The position numbers and the translations under genes are program-made. The notes under the pieces were generated by a model, which did no database searches, was not told where the DNA came from, and saw nothing but the letters and a program-made list of their open reading frames with translations. 60,214 bases of DNA, from positions 1 to 60,214 of the forward strand of contig JAIEOW010000037.1 of NCBI GenBank assembly GCA_019750095.1. Reading direction: 5' to 3'. Positions 32,065-40,636 of the stretch are shown in pieces (position 1 is the first letter of the stretch; every line of letters begins with the position of its first letter). Origin of the DNA: Phycisphaerales bacterium. GTDB lineage: Bacteria > Planctomycetota > Phycisphaerae > Phycisphaerales > UBA1924.

Positions 32065-32088
32065 AGGCATCGAGGCACCGAGGCATCA
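32065..32088 (+). repeat. Octamer tandem repeat between aguB and aguA
   Basis: Three 8-base units AGGCATCG, AGGCACCG, AGGCATCA start at the end of aguB's stop codon and run on into AGGCC. It is related in sequence (GGCA-C/T-C) to the heptamer arrays elsewhere but with a different period. Confidence 0.6.
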
Positions 32089-32114
32089 AGGCCAATACAG
32101 CCGAACAGGACACC

Positions 32115-33323
32115 ATGCCCACCGCGTCACCCCCCCACCGCGTCATGAAAAAGACCCCAAAGCAGCTCGGCTACACCTTCCCCCCCGAGTGGGCTCGTCA
32201 GCGGGCGACGTGGTTCAGTTGGCCGCGGCCTGAAGGAATCAGTTTTCCCGCGAAGTACCACACGATCCCTGCGAACATCGCCGCGATCATCCGCGAGATC
32301 GTGCCGCGGCAGATTGTCTGCATCAACGTTCCCAACGCCAACTGGCAGCGGATCGTCACCGAGCAACTCATCGAAGGCGGCGTGCCGAAGAAATGCCTGC
32401 CGCGCGTGCCCGACTGTCAGGAAGACGCCGCGGAGAAGCCGGATCGACGCTCGCGCGTGCAGTTTCACTACGTGAAAACCAACGAAAGCTGGTGCCGCGA
32501 CCACGGCCCGGCGTTTGTGGTCCTGAACAGCACCGCTCGCGGATCGGGGAAGCTGCCTCGCAAAGCCATCGTCGATTGGGGCTTCAACGCATGGGGCGGC
32601 AAGTATCCGCCGTTTGATGCCGATGACGCGGTGCCGACACGCATCGCCGAGGAGTATCGGATGCCGATCTTCTATCCCACGCACGCCCGCGGCGGCGGTG
32701 TGGCGGCACCCACCAAGACAGCCCGCGGCAAACTCATCGTGATGGAAGGCGGAGCCGTGGAGTTCAACGGCCGAGGCACGGTGCTGACGACCACGTCGTG
32801 CCTGCTGAACAACAATCGCAACCCCGGATTGTCCAAACGCGAGATCGAAACCGCACTGATGGACTACTACGGCCAGTCGCACGTCTGCTGGCTTGGCGAG
32901 GGCATCGTCGGCGACGACACCGATGGACACATCGACGACCTCGCCCGATTCCTCGACCCCAAAACCATCGCCGTGGCGGTGGAAGATGACCCGAAGGACG
33001 ACAACTTTGAGCTCTTGCGCGAGAACCTCTTCGCCGCGGGTACGCTCAAGGACCAGGACGGCGAGCCGTTCCGCATCGTCACGCTGCCCATGCCCCGGCC
33101 AATCGCCTACGACGGCCAGCGGCTGCCCGCGACGTATCTGAACTTTCTGTTCGTCAACGGGGCATGCCTCGTGCCGACGTTCCGCGACAAACGCAACGAC
33201 AAGCTCGCCCTGGCGACCCTGCAAGAACATCTGCCGAAGCACCGCGTGATCGGCGTGGATTGCTTCGAGCTGATCTGGGGACTCGGGGCGATTCACTGCC
33301 TGACGCAGCAGGAACCGGCGTAG
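32115..33323 (+). CDS. aguA: Agmatine deiminase
   Basis: Converts agmatine to N-carbamoylputrescine and ammonia. The 402-residue protein belongs to the peptidylarginine-deiminase-type pentein fold: N-terminal 'PPEWARQRATWFSWPRP', 'VKTNESWCRDHGPAFVV' (substrate Asp/Arg region), 'VMEGGAVEFNGRGTVLTTTS' followed by 'CLLNNNRNP', 'GDDTDGHIDDLARF' (catalytic His) and the nucleophile Cys395 in 'GAIHCLTQQEP' near the C-terminus. All catalytic residues are present. The start is ATG 32115 or, ten codons later, ATG 32145. It shares an operon with aguB. Arginine decarboxylase, needed to supply agmatine, is not in the window. Confidence 0.95.
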   Translation: MPTASPPHRVMKKTPKQLGYTFPPEWARQRATWFSWPRPEGISFPAKYHTIPANIAAIIREIVPRQIVCINVPNANWQRIVTEQLIEGGVPKKCLPRVPDCQEDAAEKPDRRSRVQFHYVKTNESWCRDHGPAFVVLNSTARGSGKLPRKAIVDWGFNAWGGKYPPFDADDAVPTRIAEEYRMPIFYPTHARGGGVAAPTKTARGKLIVMEGGAVEFNGRGTVLTTTSCLLNNNRNPGLSKREIETALMDYYGQSHVCWLGEGIVGDDTDGHIDDLARFLDPKTIAVAVEDDPKDDNFELLRENLFAAGTLKDQDGEPFRIVTLPMPRPIAYDGQRLPATYLNFLFVNGACLVPTFRDKRNDKLALATLQEHLPKHRVIGVDCFELIWGLGAIHCLTQQEPA

Positions 33324-33334
33324 AGAGTCTTTCG

Positions 33335-33823
33335 ATGAGTACGCGGCCGGCCAAACATCAAGGTTCGTCGCGTAGTTGGCGTGTTCGCATCCTCACGGTG
33401 ATTGCGGTCGCCATGATCGCACTTGTCTTGGCGATGGTGGCGCGGAATCCAAGCTCTGGGTGGTTGGGCTTTGTCTCGAACCGCTGGTGGTATGAACGAG
33501 TTGTCGCAGACATGATCTCCGGTCGTATCGGACCGGATCAGTCCGGTGTCATAGTGCTTCAAGGCAGAGGTCTTTGGCACCCAAGTGGCGTGCGAGAAGC
33601 CGTCGTGGGCACCACGGCAACCGGCGCATTCGTTGTCTTCTTTCCCCACTGGGAAGGCAAAGGCCGGAACGTTGAGGGCTTGCTGTTTGCGCCGGGTGCA
33701 ACAGTGGGTTCCACGTTCGCCGTTCCCCAGACGCGTGGCCCCGGCCCCAGAACTCAAATCTCCTTGACAGTCGAGCAGGTTCTCGATACTCGCTGGGCAA
33801 GAGTGGCATTCCGAAACGACTAG
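33335..33823 (+). CDS. Single-pass membrane protein of unknown function
   Basis: A 162-residue protein with an N-terminal membrane anchor (VRILTVIAVAMIALVLAMVA, about 17-36) and a small periplasmic or extracellular domain with beta-rich patterns ('GVIVLQGRGLWHPSG', 'TTATGAFVVFFPHWEGKG'). No family is recognised. It lies 11 bases downstream of aguA, so it may be the third gene of that operon, although its base composition looks somewhat lower in GC than its neighbours. Confidence 0.68.
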   Translation: MSTRPAKHQGSSRSWRVRILTVIAVAMIALVLAMVARNPSSGWLGFVSNRWWYERVVADMISGRIGPDQSGVIVLQGRGLWHPSGVREAVVGTTATGAFVVFFPHWEGKGRNVEGLLFAPGATVGSTFAVPQTRGPGPRTQISLTVEQVLDTRWARVAFRND

Positions 33824-33944
33824 CGCTGATTAAAGACCGACTTTTCGACGCCGTGCTTCATCGATCGACGCCAGCATCTTGACACGCGAACAATCCAAAG
33901 CGGTATCACCCTGCCGGGTCGGCGGTCAGCAAAGGAAATCAGTC

Positions 33945-35345
33945 ATGGCGAATCACGTGTCGCGTCGGGGACTTGGCCTTCTGCTGGCCTGCGGGCTCGC
34001 GATCGGCGTACCGACGGCATTCGGCCAGAAGGCCGATGCCCCACCTCCCGCCGCGGCACCGATCGGCGCAATCGAGAAAGACCGCGACGACCGTTACTTT
34101 CGGCGCGTCGATGATGCCGACGCGGGCAAGGTCATTCTCCAGATGGCCGTGCGCCGTTTCGAACGCGTCGGGCAGCCCGGGCCCACGGTCACCATGTGCG
34201 CTGCGGTTCACGTCGGCGACAAGCCCTTTTACGACCAGCTCCAGGCGCTGCTCGACGCCAAAGACGTCGTGCTGTTTGAGGGCGTGAAGCCCCCGGGCAC
34301 GGGCCGCCCGGAACACGCCCTCAAGGATGGCGAATCCGACGATGCGAAGATCAAGAGCACCAAGATGCGTCTTCGCATGCTCGCGACCGCGGCGCGCGTG
34401 CACGAGCGGAAAACCGGTGAGCTTCCCGCCACCATGGCCGAGCTGCAAGCCGGGCTCGACGGCAAGTACAGAACCTACTTCGACATGATCGGGACCGACG
34501 CATGGGGCCACAGCTTCGTCTACGAAGCCAAGCCCGCGCCAACCAAAGAGCCCGCCGCTGATGAGCCCGCCGCAACCAGGAAGCCAGCACCCAAGCCCTG
34601 GGGCAAGCTCGAAGTGATCAGCTTGGGCGCCGACGGCGAGCCCGGCGGCGAAGGCCCCGCGGCCGACATCAAGCTCAGCGAGCAGAAACCCATCCGTCCC
34701 AAAGACCTCCCCGATCCGAAGGAGAAGGGCATCCAGAGCGACCTCGCCTCCGCTCTGGGTCTGGTGTTTCAGCTCGATGTCATGACCCACGATGGCCCCA
34801 ACTGGCGCAACAGCGATCTCTCAATCGACCAGGTGCAGGAACGCCTCAGCACCACCGGCGAGGATCCCGACCAGCTCTTCAAGATGCTCGACGGCTCGTC
34901 GATGCAGGCCAGCATCTTGAAGCTCATGCTCGGCTTTGTGCGCATGATGCCGGGCATGCAGACCATGGGCAAGCTCATGATGCTCGAAGTCCTCGATCAG
35001 GCCGACCAGCTCATGACCGCCGTGCCGGGCATGGAAAAAACCATGGAGGTCATCCTGCACGATCGCAACGCCGTGGTCCTTGATGATCTTCGGAACGTCA
35101 TCGAGAAGGAGTCCGGCAAGAAGACCATCGGCATCATCTACGGCGGCGCGCACATGGCCGGGCTCGAAGAAGGCCTCGCCGAGCTTGGCTATCGCGAAGC
35201 CGGCGTCGAGTGGCTCGACGCGATCACCGTGCAACTGCCCAGCAACCCGGCGGAGCGTCGCCAGATCGAATCGATGCGCAAGACCATCCGCGAAGCGCTC
35301 GAGAAAGAAGTGCAGAAGGCCAAGCGACGCAAGGCCAAGGAGTAG
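33945..35345 (+). CDS. Exported TraB-like protein with an embedded pseudopilin (GspG)-like segment
   Basis: A 466-residue protein with a signal peptide (about 1-28, ending AFGQ). Residues 80-115 ('TVTMCAAVHVGDKPFYDQLQ', '...VVLFEGV') and 391-425 ('KKTIGIIYGGAHMAGLEEGL') match the two conserved halves of the TraB/TIKI (GxxxH-type) fold: VHVG with a downstream Glu, and GGAH. Between them, residues about 136-245 read like the C-terminal half of a type II secretion pseudopilin: an N-terminal helix 'MRLRMLATAARVHERKTGEL' with 'PATMAELQAG', then 'GTDAWGHSFVYEAKP' and 'VISLGADGEPGGEGPAADI', the GspG calcium-loop pattern. The long C-terminal helix is Lys/Arg-rich. The ATG has AAAGGAAA upstream. Function unknown. 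Confidence 0.75.
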   Translation: MANHVSRRGLGLLLACGLAIGVPTAFGQKADAPPPAAAPIGAIEKDRDDRYFRRVDDADAGKVILQMAVRRFERVGQPGPTVTMCAAVHVGDKPFYDQLQALLDAKDVVLFEGVKPPGTGRPEHALKDGESDDAKIKSTKMRLRMLATAARVHERKTGELPATMAELQAGLDGKYRTYFDMIGTDAWGHSFVYEAKPAPTKEPAADEPAATRKPAPKPWGKLEVISLGADGEPGGEGPAADIKLSEQKPIRPKDLPDPKEKGIQSDLASALGLVFQLDVMTHDGPNWRNSDLSIDQVQERLSTTGEDPDQLFKMLDGSSMQASILKLMLGFVRMMPGMQTMGKLMMLEVLDQADQLMTAVPGMEKTMEVILHDRNAVVLDDLRNVIEKESGKKTIGIIYGGAHMAGLEEGLAELGYREAGVEWLDAITVQLPSNPAERRQIESMRKTIREALEKEVQKAKRRKAKE

Positions 35346-35375
35346 TTCCACGCTCTCCCGGCTCGCCGAACGCGA

Positions 35376-36176
35376 TCAATCCATCGGCGGGCGACTTGCC
35401 TTGCGCGCGATCGGCGTCTCGCCGCGAATCCGCAGCGCGATGTCGGCCAGCAGCCGCTCATCAGATGTGATCGTGACATGGCTGAAGACGCGGGTACCGC
35501 TGACCCAATACGGATCGCGTCCCGGCGGCGCGCATCGCGTGGCGCCCACCCATCGATCGTTCAGCCGCGCATAGCAGACGAGCTCATACTTCGCCGTCTG
35601 CAGCGTCGAGTTCAGCCGATCCAGAAACGGCGACCCGGGCTTCATGTCCTTCGCCGCTCGATCGAGCGCGATCTTCCCCGCCAGTATCGCCCCATTATGC
35701 GGCGTGCCCAGCGTAAAGAGCCGATTGATCCGCAACCGCTTCTGGCCATCTTCCAAAGGCAACTGCGCCGCCAGCCGAGCAACCAGCCCGCCCATGCTGA
35801 CTCCGACGACGTCGATCTCCGTCGTCCGGTGCGGCTCGCGATTGGGCCAGATCTTTTCGACATGGCGCACCACCAGCCGAGCGATCCGCTCGATGTCGCC
35901 GCAGTGGGGATAGGCCAGCGGCGCAAACATGTCGCCCGGTCCGCCGACCAGATCGTGCAACCGCCGAGCCGTGTGCGCCACCATGATCTGCCACGCCCGA
36001 TACCCGGCGAGCACCAGCACCGGGCGAGGCGGAGCCATCGGCGTCGCCCTCAGCCGCTCGATCGCGAGCGCGAGATCGTCCGGCGAGATCGCAAAGTCGG
36101 GGTTGTCATGCGGCAGCGCAAGCCACTTGGCCACCGGCCCCGCGGCAAACGCCCCCGCGATCGTGGAGTTCGACAT
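35376..36176 (-). CDS. Lipase-like alpha/beta-hydrolase
   Basis: A 266-residue hydrolase with the nucleophile elbow GVSMGGLVAR (Ser127), preceded by 'PVLVLAGYRAWQIM' (strand and oxyanion region) and followed by 'FTLGTPHNGA', as in triacylglycerol lipases and PGAP1-like esterases. A candidate catalytic His is in 'VFSHVTITSDERLLAD'. There is no signal peptide from the ATG at 36176; an in-frame ATG nine codons upstream is also possible. Substrate unknown. It is convergent with the TraB-like gene and lies 75 bases downstream of the BFN-domain gene on the same strand. Confidence 0.82.
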   Translation of the reverse strand: MSNSTIAGAFAAGPVAKWLALPHDNPDFAISPDDLALAIERLRATPMAPPRPVLVLAGYRAWQIMVAHTARRLHDLVGGPGDMFAPLAYPHCGDIERIARLVVRHVEKIWPNREPHRTTEIDVVGVSMGGLVARLAAQLPLEDGQKRLRINRLFTLGTPHNGAILAGKIALDRAAKDMKPGSPFLDRLNSTLQTAKYELVCYARLNDRWVGATRCAPPGRDPYWVSGTRVFSHVTITSDERLLADIALRIRGETPIARKASRPPMD

Positions 36177-36251
36177 CGCACGACGATACGCACCCCGGAT
36201 CACACGGTTGTTCCGTGCCGGCCTTCCGTGACGCTGTCCCGGTGCCCCTCA

Positions 36252-36710
36252 TCACCCTTCGTCCTTCTCCGCCGCCTCAAGCACTTTCTCCGCCACGAAG
36301 ATCGGGACGCTCGAGGCGATCCCGATGGCGATGGCGTCGCTCGGGCGCGAATCGATCTTGATCACCTTGCCGTCGGAGGTGGTCATCACAAGCTGCGCGA
36401 AGAAGGTGTGATCCTGGAGATCGTTGATCACGATGGACTCCAGCTTGGCGCCAAGCTGCTGGATCACGCTCGTGAGCAGATCGTGCGTCTGCGGCCGCTT
36501 GATGACGATGCCCTTGAGCCGACGCTCGATCGCCTGGGCCTCGGGCAGCCCGATCACGATCGGGAACGCGCGCCCGTTTTCCACCTGGCCATACTGCGTC
36601 TCCTTTGCGTCGCCATCTTCGATGGGCGCAACCTCGCGCAGCTCGATGATCTGATAATCATTGAGCTCGCGGATCAGAATGCGTGAGAGTTCCATGCGGA
36701 CCAGATTCAT
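36252..36710 (-). CDS. Bifunctional nuclease (BFN/DUF151) domain protein
   Basis: A 152-residue protein of the BFN family. The core 'FPIVIGLPEAQAIERRLKGI', 'RPQTHDLLTSVIQQLGAKLE' and 'VIKIDSRPSDAIAIGIASSV' are diagnostic, and the acidic 'DSRPSDAIA' region is the conserved centre. Members have been proposed to have DNase/RNase activity, but their biological role is poorly known. Start at ATG 36710 with GGAG 9 bases upstream; longer starts lack this. Confidence 0.9.
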   Translation of the reverse strand: MNLVRMELSRILIRELNDYQIIELREVAPIEDGDAKETQYGQVENGRAFPIVIGLPEAQAIERRLKGIVIKRPQTHDLLTSVIQQLGAKLESIVINDLQDHTFFAQLVMTTSDGKVIKIDSRPSDAIAIGIASSVPIFVAEKVLEAAEKDEG

Positions 36711-36859
36711 CGCCTTGAACTCCGTACCAGCGTCTCCGGCCTGAGTCTGCACCACGCTCGGGCAGGCGTCAAGCGCGGTTGCCCATCCCAAGCCAATACG
36801 AACGTCGCCGGGGCACTGTTTGCGAGTTTGGGGCTCGCCGCCCTACTTCTATCGGCCAT

Positions 36860-37855
36860 TCACCCGCCGCAGCATCCGCCTCCACCACCACCCCCGCCGC
36901 CCCCACCATGCAGCCGGTGCCCGAGTGCGGCGACCAGTTCCTTCGGCGCCCCGATGTCAATCACCGCCAGTTCGCCGACATACGCCCGCGCCCCCGGAGC
37001 CATGAACCCCGCCTTCACGCCCGCCAGCGCGATCGTCAAATCCGCAATCACCACCCCGCCATCCCCGTCTTCGCCCATCGGCAGCCCGCTGTCGGCGTCC
37101 AACCCGCTGGGAACGTCGATCGCGATCAGCGGCGCGCCGTGACTCTTGTACCCGTTCATCTCGCCGATCAGTTCCGACATCGACCCCACCGACGCACGAT
37201 CCAGCCCGGTGCCAAACAGCGCATCCACCACCACGTGCGGCGGCTCTTTCTCGCTCACGACCTCGGCGAACCGCGCCGCCGGCCGCTCTGCACCATCCAC
37301 AATCCGCAGCCCCATCCGCTGCGCGATCGTCAGGTTCACGCGTGCATCGCCGACATACTTGCCCATCGGGGCCGCAAGCAGCACCGTCACACGCAGATCG
37401 TGGTTGTGCAGATGCCGAGCGAGCGCGAGCCCGTCGCCGCCGTTGTTCCCCGGCCCGCAGACGATCAGCACATGGGCCGCCTCGACCCCCTGCAGCCCCT
37501 CCAGGATGATCCCCGCCACGCCGCGGGCCGCGTTTTCCATCAACAGCAGCGTCGGCATCGCATAGTCCTCCGCCGCCCGCCGATCCAGCTCGCGGATCTG
37601 CTTGCGACTGAACACATAGATGGCCTGCACCTGAGCATCGGCATGATGATGCTCACCAGCACCAGCCCCGCCCCCACCCCCCCCTCCACCACCACCGCAG
37701 CACCCGCCGCCATGGGCGTGCTCATGCCCCGGCTTCTGCTCGGCGGCCTTCTTGGCCCCACCACCACATCCGCCCCCCCCACAACACCCGCCCGACTTCG
37801 TTGCCGACGTTTCAGACGCGGGCTTGGCCACACCGGTATGCTCTGTGCTGTTCAT
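36860..37855 (-). CDS. nnrE: NAD(P)H-hydrate epimerase with Gly/Cys/His-rich tails
   Basis: Repairs damaged NAD(P)HX by interconverting its R and S epimers. The YjeF_N domain (about 75-310) has 'IRELDRRAAEDYAMPTLLLM', then 'ENAARG', 'VLIVCGPGNNGGDGLALARHL' and 'APLIAIDVPSGLDADSGLPM', all typical. What is odd is the ends: residues about 20-70 contain SGGCCGGGGCGGG, an EHAH patch, GGGCCGGGG and a Gly run ending in EHHHAD, and the last 20 residues are LHGGGGGGGGGGG followed by CCGG. These Cys/His clusters look metal-binding. The ADP-dependent dehydratase half (NnrD) is not fused. ATG 37855 was chosen to avoid overlap with the divergent glycosyltransferase gene. Confidence 0.9.
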   Translation of the reverse strand: MNSTEHTGVAKPASETSATKSGGCCGGGGCGGGAKKAAEQKPGHEHAHGGGCCGGGGGGGGGGAGAGEHHHADAQVQAIYVFSRKQIRELDRRAAEDYAMPTLLLMENAARGVAGIILEGLQGVEAAHVLIVCGPGNNGGDGLALARHLHNHDLRVTVLLAAPMGKYVGDARVNLTIAQRMGLRIVDGAERPAARFAEVVSEKEPPHVVVDALFGTGLDRASVGSMSELIGEMNGYKSHGAPLIAIDVPSGLDADSGLPMGEDGDGGVVIADLTIALAGVKAGFMAPGARAYVGELAVIDIGAPKELVAALGHRLHGGGGGGGGGGGCCGG

Positions 37856-37868
37856 CGGGGAATGGTAG

Positions 37869-39176
37869 GTGGCACGGGCGTTTGGCTCGTCGCGCGATGA
37901 TCCGCAACTCTGCATGCCCATCGCCCTGCTCTTGCTCTGCATCACGCTGCTCATGGGCTCCGTCGGGCTCCTGGTCTACTGGTCCGTTGTCGGGTGGCAC
38001 ATCGCCCGCACCGTCCGCAACTTGCCCACGCTCCGCGACGGGCTGAACTTGCCCGAAGCCCTGGCCCTGGCTTCTTCCTCAGCCCAGCCATCCCCCCCCC
38101 TCCCCCCACTGGTCTGCATGGTGATCCCCGCCCACAACGAGCGGGATGTGATCGTCGACCTCGCACAATCGCTTGCGGCCCAGGACTATCCGAACCTCCG
38201 CGTCGTCTTCGCGCTCGATCGCTGCACCGATGACACCGAAGCACTCCTCCACCAGACCATCGGTCAAGACGCCCGCTTTGAGATCGTGCTGAATGACCAT
38301 TGCCCAGAGGGATGGGCCGGAAAGGTCAACGCCATTCATCGCGGCGTCACGGGTTCCAACGCCGCGGCGACCGCTGAATATCTCATCTTCGCCGACGCCG
38401 ACACACGGCTGGATCCCGGCTGCGTCCGCGCCGCCGTGGCACTCGCCCGTTCCCGCTCGCTCGGCTTCCTCAGCATCATGAGCACGCTCACCACCCAGCA
38501 GTGGTTCGAGCGCGTTGTTCAGCCAGTCGCCGGCATCGAGCTGATGCGTCAGTACCCACTCGAACGTGCCAGCGCAAGCACCAATCGCCGGGCCTTCGCC
38601 AATGGCCAGTTCATGCTTTTCTCCCGCAGCGCGTACAACGCCGTGGGCGGCCACCCCGCCGTGCGCGATGAGATCCTCGAGGACATCGCCCTCTCGCGAC
38701 TCTGCCAGAAACACGCGATCACGGCCAACGTCCTGCTCTCGGCAGGGATGCTCCGCTGCCGCATGTACGCCTCGTGGTCAGAGTTCACGCGCGGTTGGAA
38801 ACGCATCTACACCGAGTCGGCCAACTGCAAAGTCAGCCGACTTCGCACCCAGGCATTCCGCGTGCGTCTGCTTGGCTGCCTGCTCCCGCTCATGGCGATC
38901 GGTGCGCTCATGGCCGGGCTTTCCATTCACCTGTCCATCGGCCCAGGCGATCCGCTCGCAATCGCCACCGCCATCACCGGCGGCCTCGCTCTCGCCAGTA
39001 TGTTGACCGTTCTCGCATGGTCCTATCGCCTGGGCGGCACGCCGATTCGTGCGGTTTGGGCGTATCCCGTCGGTGCCTGGCTGGTGGGCAAGATCCTGCG
39101 ATCCGCCGCCAGCGATCTCGTCCGCGGCGTGCCCACCCGCTGGGCCGGACGAACCTACGCCCGCCCCGCACGCTGA
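37869..39176 (+). CDS. Membrane glycosyltransferase, family 2
   Basis: A 435-residue GT-A enzyme. An N-terminal helix (about 16-40) is followed by the catalytic domain: 'PLVCMVIPAHNERDVIVDLA' (start of the GT2 fold), the DxD-type motif 'YLIFADADTRLDPGC', and 'NGQFMLFSRSAYNAVGGHPA' with 'DEILEDIALSR' carrying the acidic general base. Two or three C-terminal membrane helices follow. The arrangement is that of HpnB/CrtQ-like lipid glycosyltransferases, which act on polyprenyl or carotenoid acceptors; the true acceptor is unknown. GTG 37869 has GGGG 8 bases upstream; ATG 37914 is an alternative just before the first helix. Confidence 0.88.
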   Translation: MARAFGSSRDDPQLCMPIALLLLCITLLMGSVGLLVYWSVVGWHIARTVRNLPTLRDGLNLPEALALASSSAQPSPPLPPLVCMVIPAHNERDVIVDLAQSLAAQDYPNLRVVFALDRCTDDTEALLHQTIGQDARFEIVLNDHCPEGWAGKVNAIHRGVTGSNAAATAEYLIFADADTRLDPGCVRAAVALARSRSLGFLSIMSTLTTQQWFERVVQPVAGIELMRQYPLERASASTNRRAFANGQFMLFSRSAYNAVGGHPAVRDEILEDIALSRLCQKHAITANVLLSAGMLRCRMYASWSEFTRGWKRIYTESANCKVSRLRTQAFRVRLLGCLLPLMAIGALMAGLSIHLSIGPGDPLAIATAITGGLALASMLTVLAWSYRLGGTPIRAVWAYPVGAWLVGKILRSAASDLVRGVPTRWAGRTYARPAR

Positions 39177-39190
39177 ATATCCTTCCGCAC

Positions 39191-40636
39191 ATGACTCGGG
39201 GTGCTTCCGAACATTCCCACCTCCCAAACCACCACACACGCATGGTGGGCGTCGCGCTGCTCGCCAGTGCCGTGCTGCACTCGGGGGTTGGGATCGTCGC
39301 CGGCACGATGGGCATCGGAATGTCGGCGGACGGATCGCCCACACTCAGCGGTCGTGCGGGCGACCCCGCCGACCCGGGCCTCTTGGTCTGGACCGACCCG
39401 CCCGAATCACAGCAAAACCCGGACCAAGCTCGCAGCGAGTCCACACCCGAATCGCCTTCCACGCCTGTTCTGGTGGCCATCGCCCCCAAACAGCCGCCCG
39501 CCTCCACTCCTCCGCCCGAGCTTCGGCTGGGTCTTGCCAAGAGCCCGCACAAGACCGACAACTGGCTGGGCGATGTCGTCAAGACGCCGCACTCCGGCTT
39601 GCCCTCTTCGGTTGATCAGCCGGAGCTTTCGCTGAATCCAGGTGCGCCCGGCGTGCCCATGGCCCGCCCCGGCGACAGTGCAGCGGAACCAAGGGATGCC
39701 GCCGAGCTTCCGTTGGAAGCACCGAAGCTCACGCCCGATCGACCCTCTATCGCGCGGCAATCCCCAACCAAAACGCCAGAACTTCCCGATGGCCCCAGCA
39801 CTCCCCCGGTCGCCACGATCAATCGCCCGGGTAAGGCCGATGCGGCCCGCGATGGCTCGGCTTCAGCAAACCCGCCAACCGCGACCGACACCATTGATCA
39901 GGTCGGCGTCACTGACGGCGACCCCGACGCTGTTGGCGATCAGATCGCTCGCCTCGGGGTGCCCGCTCCACAATCCACGGACACCCCCTCGACGCTGGAT
40001 CGCATCACCCCCGACACCGCGCCACCCGAACCCGGTGATTGGGATGCCGTCTTTGCCATACCGACGTCCGGAGTCGAGACCGGTGCGCCGACCGGCGATC
40101 CGGCTCTGAAACAGACCGTGGTGGCGATGAAACGCACCGCGCCCGCCGAGGCCCGCCCCGCACCACAGACAGCGCCGCGCGTGCCGAGCGATGCCGGTCC
40201 GTTCCTGCCGACGTCCCCCATGAGCCCCGCGCCGGCGTCGCCCCTTGGCGTGGCTGGCCCGGCTGGCTCGGGCGGGTCTTCGCCCGGACAACAAAGCGAA
40301 CGTGAATCGGATGCATCGGCGATCGACCCCGAACCTGAAGTGCGCCCCGGGATGCCCTGGGCCGGCGAGGGTCTTGAGGTCTTCACCCGCCGCATCGAGC
40401 TGAGCTTGTTCAGCCGATCAACCCGGGCCTTCCGCTCGCCCCTGCTCAAGGTCACCTTTGATCGCTCCGGCACGGTCACGAATATCGAAGTCCTCGAGTC
40501 CAGCGGCTCACCGGATGTCGACGATTCGACACGAAACAGCGTCTACAAATGGACTGCCCGCGGCACCCAGCTCGAAGAACTCGCCCCCGGCGCGGGTCTC
40601 AGCATGAACTTCAGGATTCTGCTCCGCGGGCGATGA
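39191..40636 (+). CDS. TonB-like protein with long Pro-rich linker
   Basis: A 481-residue protein with an N-terminal signal-anchor ('RMVGVALLASAVLHSGVGIV', about 17-40), a 320-residue disordered segment rich in Pro, Ala, Thr, Ser and Asp, and a C-terminal TonB/TolA-type domain (about 405-475): 'VTFDRSGTVTNIEVLESSGS' followed by 'VDDSTRNSVYKW'. In TonB systems this domain contacts outer-membrane receptors using energy from ExbB/ExbD, but neither gene is nearby, and the linker is acidic/neutral rather than the Lys-Pro type of classical TonB. It may be a general cell-envelope-spanning protein. The next gene starts in an ATGA overlap. Confidence 0.75.
   Translation: MTRGASEHSHLPNHHTRMVGVALLASAVLHSGVGIVAGTMGIGMSADGSPTLSGRAGDPADPGLLVWTDPPESQQNPDQARSESTPESPSTPVLVAIAPKQPPASTPPPELRLGLAKSPHKTDNWLGDVVKTPHSGLPSSVDQPELSLNPGAPGVPMARPGDSAAEPRDAAELPLEAPKLTPDRPSIARQSPTKTPELPDGPSTPPVATINRPGKADAARDGSASANPPTATDTIDQVGVTDGDPDAVGDQIARLGVPAPQSTDTPSTLDRITPDTAPPEPGDWDAVFAIPTSGVETGAPTGDPALKQTVVAMKRTAPAEARPAPQTAPRVPSDAGPFLPTSPMSPAPASPLGVAGPAGSGGSSPGQQSERESDASAIDPEPEVRPGMPWAGEGLEVFTRRIELSLFSRSTRAFRSPLLKVTFDRSGTVTNIEVLESSGSPDVDDSTRNSVYKWTARGTQLEELAPGAGLSMNFRILLRGR

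Noticed and set aside
33575..33595. GG-N10-GC sigma-54-like site (TTGGCACCCAAGTGGCG)
   Set aside because: Inside the coding region of the 33335-33823 gene and its -12 half lacks TTGC; likely chance.
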